Below are positions 15,881 to 20,760 of a stretch of DNA of 20,760 nucleotides, one piece after another. The position numbers were made by a program, and so were the translations under genes. Position 1 is the stretch's first letter. Every line of letters starts with the position of its first letter. The notes beneath the pieces were generated by a model. The model ran no database searches. It had not been told where the DNA came from and saw only the letters and a program-made list of their open reading frames with translations. This stretch comes from 43-108 sp001915545 (lineage in GTDB: Bacteria; Bacteroidota; Bacteroidia; Bacteroidales; Bacteroidaceae), in contig CABUGV010000047.1 of NCBI GenBank assembly GCA_902491215.1, positions 1 through 20,760 on the forward strand, in the 5' to 3' direction.

Positions 15881-16781
15881 AGTTTGTGTTGCAGTGGTAA
15901 AGGGATGGTTTGTTTATATATGTAATTGTTGACGGGCGATGGGTGTTATATGATATGTCACAGTTTATAGTGGAATGTCTTTTTTGATCATATAATTGGC
16001 TCAAATAAATGTATAATGACGTTTTTAGAGGCTTTTTTAGACTTGTTTTTTGGTGGTTTATTATCAAATATCGTGGATTTCTGAACTTGAAATAGGGTAT
16101 TTATGGTATTTATTTTATTATTTCGTTCTTGAACGATAGGGGATTTTTATGTGTTTTTTGTTTATTAATCAGAATGTTACACTGAATATTAATGCCTGAG
16201 ATTTGAATATTTGTGACATTACTGTATTCTGGTATGGAAAATGGGCTTTTTTTACGATTTCGTGATAGAATGTATCAGTTTACGTTGCATGTTAACACAT
16301 ATTAGCACTACAGCTGTATCATTTACCATTGTATATCTGATACATTTGTAGATATAGAATATACAATTGAATAGGATAGTATGCCATGTGTAAAAATGTA
16401 TATATTATTGCGTAATAAAAATACATAACTGAATTATATAATAATATATGTATACTAATATATATGCAATCTTTATGCATATAATATAATAGGTTGTATA
16501 TCAAACTAAACTGCTGTTTTGTTCAGTTTTTTTAGCTTGAAATACCTTCTGATTGCATATATTGTTGTAAATTTTGTGGTGTTGCATGAAAAATCAGTTT
16601 TAATATGATTCTTAAACCCAATAATTTGAAAATTTTACTTTTATCTAAGCTTTATGACTGTTTTCAGCCTTTTATTTCTGTATTTTGATGATTCCTTTAT
16701 TATTGTATAAAATTGTATAATATAGAAATGTTGATACATTTGTATTTAATCGTATTTGCATATGTATTTGTATAGTTTTAA
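15881..16781. other. 900-base very AT-rich gap with no gene
   Basis: No convincing coding frame on either strand; the few open frames are made of Tyr/Ile/Asn codons expected by chance in such DNA. It contains TCGTTC-TT-GAACGA (16123-16136), a 6-2-6 dyad, repeated TGATACA heptamers (listed separately) and a weak hairpin at 16508-16529 with T-rich tail. No tRNA or rRNA signature was seen. It could hold regulatory sites for the downstream HTH gene or a small RNA; nothing shows this directly. Confidence 0.5.
16271..16744. repeat. Four copies of TGATACA / TGTATCA upstream of the HTH gene
   Basis: TGTATCA at 16271-16277 and 16315-16321, and its reverse complement TGATACA at 16338-16344 and 16732-16738. 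The first two share TGTATCA(g)TTTAC; the last two share 13 bases, TGATACATTTGTA. The copies at 16315 and 16338 are inverted around a 16-base gap. Scanning the rest of the window I found only one other copy (inside the coding sequence near 10526). Confidence 0.5.
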
Positions 16782-16813
16782 TTTGTATATAACGTTTTTA
16801 GTATGTATATTTG
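16782..16813 (+). promoter_or_regulatory. Promoter of the HTH regulator
   Basis: TTTG at 16782-16785, a 20-base gap, then TATATTTG at 16806-16813, both exact. Transcription would start near 16820, leaving a leader of about 78 bases. Confidence 0.65.
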
Positions 16814-16833
16814 CATTGTAGATTTGTAAAAGG

Positions 16834-16847
16834 CCTATCTTGATAGG
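16834..16847. promoter_or_regulatory. Dyad in the HTH gene leader, possible operator
   Basis: CCTATC-TT-GATAGG, a perfect 6-2-6 dyad about 20 bases past the -7 element. The two-base spacer is too short for a normal RNA loop, so a protein-binding site is more likely than a hairpin. The dyad at 16123-16136 shares the central TCTTGA. Autoregulation is an inference; such dyads also occur by chance. Confidence 0.35.
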
Positions 16848-16897
16848 ATTTGGTCTGTAATATGAAATTTTTCTGAATTTTTTATACTGATATTGAT

Positions 16898-17479
16898 ATG
16901 GAGGACAAGGATCGTGTAGCTCTTATCATGGCTAAATTTAATTTGACATCTAATAATTTTGCAGCAAAGGCGAATCTGTCACCTGCAACTTTGTCACATA
17001 TTTTGACAGGAAGGAGTAAACCTACTCTTACTATATTGAGAAACATTGTTGCTGGTTTTCCAGAGCTGAATCCTGAGTGGGTTATGCTCGGTACAGGTGA
17101 TATGTATCGGAATTGTGGTAATGATGGATCGTCTGATCAGGTGTTGGAGAATGATGATGATGGAGGTGATGATGAGGATTCATCTTCCGATGGTAGTCAT
17201 GTTCAATCTGGAGCGCCTGTTTATTCAACGGGTGATCTTTTTGCGGTTGCTAATATAGGACGAGATACGCAGCCTGCTTCTCCACAGAGGGCGTCATCCT
17301 CAAGTCGTCCAAGATTAGATTCGGAAATCGAATCGCGTCAGCGGAATGTTAGGAATGTAGGTGCGGCTGCATCACAAAGGGATGTATATGATGTGCCTTC
17401 GCGCCAGCAAAGAAAAATTGTAGAAATACGCATATTTTTTGATGACGGAACTTATGAGACTTTTGGCCATTCGAAATGA
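16898..17479 (+). CDS. HTH (XRE-like) regulator with acidic linker and conserved C-terminal motif
   Basis: 193 residues from ATG 16898 (MEDKDRVALIMAKFNLTSNN). Residues about 4-70 are a Cro/CI-type helix-turn-helix: ANLSPATLSHILTGRSKPTL at 25-44 contains the turn and recognition helix, followed by the LNPEWVMLGTGDMY segment typical of Bacteroidales proteins of this type. Residues 75-100 are almost pure Asp, Gly and Ser, an unstructured acidic linker, continued by a Ser/Arg-rich stretch. The last 25 residues form a compact conserved-looking motif (KIVEIRIFFDDGTYETFG). No membrane or enzymatic domain. It is a likely DNA-binding regulator whose targets are unknown. The long upstream gap and dyad suggest it binds nearby; this is inferred. 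Confidence 0.85.
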   Translation: MEDKDRVALIMAKFNLTSNNFAAKANLSPATLSHILTGRSKPTLTILRNIVAGFPELNPEWVMLGTGDMYRNCGNDGSSDQVLENDDDGGDDEDSSSDGSHVQSGAPVYSTGDLFAVANIGRDTQPASPQRASSSSRPRLDSEIESRQRNVRNVGAAASQRDVYDVPSRQQRKIVEIRIFFDDGTYETFGHSK

Positions 17480-17497
17480 GTGGCCATTTTTATTTTT
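17464..17497 (+). terminator. Terminator overlapping the HTH gene stop codon
   Basis: TGGCCATTC (17464-17472) pairs with GAGTGGCCA (17478-17486) with one G-U pair around a GAAAT loop, followed by TTTTTATTTTT. The TGA stop (17477-17479) straddles the loop and the right arm, so the last codons and the stop are part of the hairpin. Confidence 0.85.
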
Positions 17498-17946
17498 ATT
17501 TTATCAGTCTGGTTTGGTTTGAGAAAAGTATGCTTATTATATGTTTTTTTTGTATTTTGTAATAAGTGGATTTTTGTTTATTACTTTTGGTGGTTTTAAT
17601 GTTAACCGCTTCGCGTTTGTCTTTAAAGTGCAATTATTATAATTTTTGGACTTATTATTATTTTTGTTCAAAATGTCGTATTTTGTATTTGTCGCATTTG
17701 TAGTTTTTGAATTTTTCATTTTGTCCTTTTTGTTACCTAAGATAGTTCTAGTATTTTGTCGTTGATCTGGTGTTGATGATGTATGTAGTAAGAGCTTTTC
17801 TTGGACGTTTTTTTGTTTATTACTGGTTGAATATGTCTTTTTTTTATTTGCATATTAAGTTTTTCGCTTCAAATAGTTGTGTTTTTCACATTATATATTG
17901 ATTTTTGCATTGAAAAAACACTTATATATAAAAGCACTTATAAATA
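17498..17946. other. 450-base T-rich intergenic region before the lyase gene
   Basis: Plus-strand T-rich, with no credible ORF on either strand and no RNA signature recognised. Near its end, TTG at 17877-17879 and GATTTTTG at 17900-17907 (20-base gap, one mismatch in the -7) form a possible promoter for the gene at 17947. Confidence 0.4.
17877..17907 (+). promoter_or_regulatory. Candidate promoter of the PL26-type lyase gene
   Basis: TTG, 20 bases, GATTTTTG. One mismatch from TAnnTTTG at the first position and a partial -33. The spacing matches the other promoters in this window. Confidence 0.35.
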
Positions 17947-20559
17947 ATGAAGAACACTAGACTTATCAGCCTTTTATGTTTGGCTGTACTTTTCAACGTT
18001 TTTTGTGTGGTTGCGATTAAAGCGCAAGCTTTGAGATGGATCGGCAATGAACCGGAAGGTCCTGCTCCTGTGAGCTTCGGAATACCTTTCTCAAAGGGAG
18101 AATTGAAAAAGAATAATTCTGTAATCTTACGTGATGCTTCGGGTAATGTTGTTGCGTCTGATAAGTGGACGCTGGCTTCGTGGCCTGACGGTTCGGTTAA
18201 ATGGTTGGGCGTTGCAGCTGTTGTGCCAGGGAGTACAGGCCAACTATCTTTTGAAAAGGTAAAGGCTTCCGATGATGCAAAAATGCAGCGCGGAGCTAAG
18301 ACTGTGAAAATTGAAAACAATGAATCCCGCTATAAAGTTTCAACCGGGCCGATTGATGTATATATTACTCCTGGTCGCGACCATTTTATAGATAGTATTT
18401 CTTTAGAAGGCAAGAAAGTTGCGGGGGAGGCTAGTTTGGTCTGCACAACACAAGATACACCTTACAAAGATGGACTTTCAGCAATTTCTTTTGAGAACTA
18501 TAGCGGAGTAGTTGAAAGTGCGGAAGTTGAAAGAGTTGGTGATATTCGTGCTTTGATAAAACTTAAAGGACGTTATGTCTCTTCTAAAGGACGCCAATGG
18601 TTGCCTTTTGTTTTAAGAATGTATTTCTATGCAGGTAGTGAACAGGTAAAGATTGTGCATTCTTTTATTTATGATGGCAATATGGACAAAGACTTCATCA
18701 AGGGGCTTGGAATGAGATTTGAGGTTCCTATGAGAGAGGAATTGTATAACAGACATGTTGCATTTGCTGCCGACAACGGTGTGTGGGCTGAACCTGTTCA
18801 GCCGCTTGTTGGACGTCGAGTTTTGTCGCTTGATGGAAAGCAGGGATGGCAGGAGGCGCAGATGAAAGGCGAAAGAGTTCCTGATTATAATAGTTTTGAT
18901 GAAAAGAATCGTGGCTATCTTGATGATTGGGCTTCATGGAGTGGATTCAGATTAAGCCAGACTTCAGCTGATGCTTTTACAGTGCGCAAGCGCACACATG
19001 AAGGTCGTCCTTGGGTAGGAACTTACTCGGGAAAACGAGCTCCTGGATGTGTCTTTGTTGGAGATGTCAGCGGAGGAGTAGATCTTGCTATGAATGATTT
19101 CTGGGAGTCTTATCCTTCTGCCCTTCAGGTAGACAGTGCTTGTTCTGACGTAGCTTATCTTACTGCATGGATGTGGAGCCCAGATGCAGAACCTATGGAT
19201 TTGCGCCACTATGACTATGTTGCTCATGGATTGGAAGCTAGTTATGAGGATGTTCAAGAAGGCATGAGTACTCCTTACGGTGTAGCGCGTACACACTCTT
19301 TTGTATTGATGCCTTCTTCTGGATATAAAGGCAAGGGAAATTTTGCAAATTTGGCATCTCAGTTGTCGTCACAGCATCAGTTAGCTTGTACGCCTGAATA
19401 CCTCCATGAAAAGCAAGCTTTCGGTATTTGGAGCTTGCCTGATAGAAGTAATGACATGCGAGCTCGTGTTGAAGATAGGCTTGATGCGTATGTGAGCTTT
19501 TACAAAAAAATGGTTGAGCAGCATAAGTGGTACGGATTTTGGAATTATGGAGATTTCATGCATTCTTATGATCCGGTAAGGCATGAGTGGAAATATGATG
19601 TCGGCGGCTTTGCCTGGGACAATACTGAATTGGCGTCAAATATGTGGCTGTGGTATACATTCCTTAGAACGGGAGATGCGGAAGTCTGGAAACTGGCAGT
19701 AGCTATGACACGTCATACGTCTGAATGTGATGTTTATCATATCGGTCCGTATGCAGGATTAGGTTCAAGGCACAATGTTAGCCATTGGGGATGCGGAGCA
19801 AAGGAGGCACGTATAAGCCAGGCAGCGTGGAACCGTTTTTATTATTATCTTTCCACTGATGAACGATGCGGTGATCTTATGTCTGAAGTTCGTGATGCGG
19901 ACCAAATGTTATATTCAATAGATCCTATGCGTCTTGCTTTGCCACGAAGCAAATACCCTTGTTCTGCTCCGGCACGCTTGAGAGTCGGTCCTGATTGGAT
20001 TGCGTATGCTGGCAATTGGATGACAGAGTGGGAGAGAACCGGCAATAAAAAATATCGTGATAAAATTGTGGTTGGTATGAAGAGCATGGCCTCGCTTCCA
20101 AATGGATTATTCTGCGGACCTGGCGTTCTGGGGTATGATCCTGCTACAGGAATTGTAAGTTATGAGGGAGATGAATCTATAACGAATACAAATCACCTTA
20201 TGACAATAATGGGGGGATTCCAGATTATGAATGAAATGATGGAGATGGTTGATGTTCCATCGTGGAATAAGGTTTGGCTGGAGCATGCGGCCATGTATCA
20301 TAAAGTAACGACCAATAAGTTTGCGGTTCCTCATCTTAAAGCTTATGCCGCGTATAAGAATAATGACTCGTCGTTGGCTGGCGAGGCTTGGAAAGAACTG
20401 TGGAGGGGAGGAGAAAAAATGGACAAGGACTTTACATCTTATAAAGTTGCGGTTCCGGAAGTTCCTGCTGATATTGATGAAAATCCTAGAATTTCCACGA
20501 ATGACGCGGCATTGTGGAGTTTGACGGCTATGTATATGCAGGAGGTAATACCTCAATAA
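17947..20559 (+). CDS. Secreted rhamnogalacturonan exolyase-like protein (PL26 / PcRGLX-YetA type)
   Basis: 870 residues. Signal peptide about 1-27 (LISLLCLAVLFNVFCVVA, then IKAQA). Residues about 28-95 fit the N-terminal RIFT-barrel domain of the PcRGLX/YetA-like family: LRWIGNEPEGPAPVSFGIPF, RDASGNVV and SWPDGSVKWLGVAAVVP. A central beta-sandwich follows (about 100-420), then from about 470 a Trp/Tyr/His-rich helical domain consistent with an alpha/alpha toroid (WYGFWNYGDFMHSYDP, GLGSRHNVSHWGCGAKEARI). In the characterised fungal member this fold removes disaccharides from the end of the rhamnogalacturonan I backbone; Bacteroidetes homologues are common and mostly untested. I infer an outer-membrane-side or periplasmic pectin enzyme. 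Catalytic residues were not assigned. It stands alone, with a terminator downstream. The assignment is by domain pattern from memory. Confidence 0.78.
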   Translation: MKNTRLISLLCLAVLFNVFCVVAIKAQALRWIGNEPEGPAPVSFGIPFSKGELKKNNSVILRDASGNVVASDKWTLASWPDGSVKWLGVAAVVPGSTGQLSFEKVKASDDAKMQRGAKTVKIENNESRYKVSTGPIDVYITPGRDHFIDSISLEGKKVAGEASLVCTTQDTPYKDGLSAISFENYSGVVESAEVERVGDIRALIKLKGRYVSSKGRQWLPFVLRMYFYAGSEQVKIVHSFIYDGNMDKDFIKGLGMRFEVPMREELYNRHVAFAADNGVWAEPVQPLVGRRVLSLDGKQGWQEAQMKGERVPDYNSFDEKNRGYLDDWASWSGFRLSQTSADAFTVRKRTHEGRPWVGTYSGKRAPGCVFVGDVSGGVDLAMNDFWESYPSALQVDSACSDVAYLTAWMWSPDAEPMDLRHYDYVAHGLEASYEDVQEGMSTPYGVARTHSFVLMPSSGYKGKGNFANLASQLSSQHQLACTPEYLHEKQAFGIWSLPDRSNDMRARVEDRLDAYVSFYKKMVEQHKWYGFWNYGDFMHSYDPVRHEWKYDVGGFAWDNTELASNMWLWYTFLRTGDAEVWKLAVAMTRHTSECDVYHIGPYAGLGSRHNVSHWGCGAKEARISQAAWNRFYYYLSTDERCGDLMSEVRDADQMLYSIDPMRLALPRSKYPCSAPARLRVGPDWIAYAGNWMTEWERTGNKKYRDKIVVGMKSMASLPNGLFCGPGVLGYDPATGIVSYEGDESITNTNHLMTIMGGFQIMNEMMEMVDVPSWNKVWLEHAAMYHKVTTNKFAVPHLKAYAAYKNNDSSLAGEAWKELWRGGEKMDKDFTSYKVAVPEVPADIDENPRISTNDAALWSLTAMYMQEVIPQ

Positions 20560-20581
20560 CATTTTTTTTCAGTTTGTTTTT

Positions 20582-20626
20582 ACGTGCTTCTGCCTTTTCT
20601 GGGTGGAAGCACGTTTTATTTTTTTT
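20582..20626 (+). terminator. Terminator of the lyase gene
   Basis: ACGTGCTTCTGCC (20582-20594) pairs with GGTGGAAGCACGT (20602-20614), with two G-U pairs, then a long T-rich tail. Confidence 0.88.
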
Positions 20627-20728
20627 GCCTGCGCTAAAAGACCTTTAAAAAGTCTATTTGAAAAATATTTGATTTTCAGTATGTTATGATTTTTCTTGAA
20701 AAATTTCTCGAAAAAAGTTGTTGAAATA

Positions 20729-20760
20729 TTTGGTGCGTATGGTAAAAAGCTCTACCTTTG
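20729..20760 (+). promoter_or_regulatory. Promoter of a gene beyond the right edge
   Basis: TTTG at 20729-20732, a 20-base gap, and TACCTTTG at 20753-20760, the last bases of the window; both are exact matches to the Bacteroidetes consensus. Confidence 0.65.

Noticed and set aside
16319..16504. 61-codon minus-strand frame in the AT-rich gap
   Set aside because: Composed almost only of Tyr, Ile, Leu and Met codons, as expected from random AT-rich DNA; no protein-like pattern.
15881..16897. CRISPR array or phage attachment site in the AT-rich gap
   Set aside because: The heptamer repeats are irregularly spaced and too short for CRISPR repeats; no integrase or tRNA gene is nearby.
17498..17946. 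Small minus-strand frames in the T-rich gap before the lyase gene
   Set aside because: Lys/Asn-rich products are the trivial result of reading T-rich DNA on the other strand.

Overview
The window looks like an ordinary chromosomal stretch from a gut- or oral-type member of the Bacteroidales (Bacteroides, Phocaeicola or Prevotella-like). Three things point there: promoters of the Bacteroidetes type (TTTG at -33, TAnnTTTG at -7), no consistent Shine-Dalgarno sequences, and a gene set typical of the group (two-domain RSH protein, FabI with the SPTPTT loop, Nif3 followed by a C4 zinc-ribbon coiled coil, HSDR_N-domain protein beside holA, DUF2582-type winged helices, GH27 and PL26-type polysaccharide enzymes). 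The genus cannot be fixed from sequence reading alone.

Layout. 1-930: the end of an insertion sequence (transposase N-terminus running off the left edge), abutting a PD-(D/E)XK nuclease-like gene that has apparently lost its 5' end. 1051-3309 (minus): a large secreted protein with YD-like repeats and a type IX secretion-like tail. 3823-4143 (minus): a small winged-helix gene and a possible micro-ORF, closed by a strong terminator. 4755-6629: an RSH (SpoT/RelA-like) protein whose hydrolase motifs are intact but whose synthetase motifs are eroded. 6878-8386: an ABC exporter pair of the FetA/FetB type with its own promoter. 8501-9358 (minus): fabI, essential fatty-acid synthesis, divergent from nif3 and a zinc-ribbon coiled-coil gene (9652-11290), which form an operon. 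11592-11813: a second winged-helix paralogue. 12012-13646 (minus): secreted GH27 alpha-galactosidase with a CBM35-like domain. 14017-14475 (minus): stand-alone HsdR N-terminal-domain protein, divergent from holA (14765-15796). 15881-16897: a roughly 1-kb very AT-rich gap with repeated TGATACA heptamers, leading to an HTH regulator (16898-17479). 17947-20559: secreted PL26-type rhamnogalacturonan exolyase-like protein, followed by a terminator and a promoter for a gene beyond the right edge.

Most transcription units are single genes or pairs closed by near-perfect hairpins, several of which look bidirectional. The GH27 and PL26-type enzymes could both act on pectic polysaccharide, but no SusC/SusD pair or hybrid two-component sensor lies in the window, so it is not a complete polysaccharide utilization locus. 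I found no convincing new defence or mobile system. The best leads are the IS-truncated nuclease gene, the apparently synthetase-dead RSH protein, the YD-repeat secreted protein, and the HTH regulator with its repeat-bearing upstream gap.
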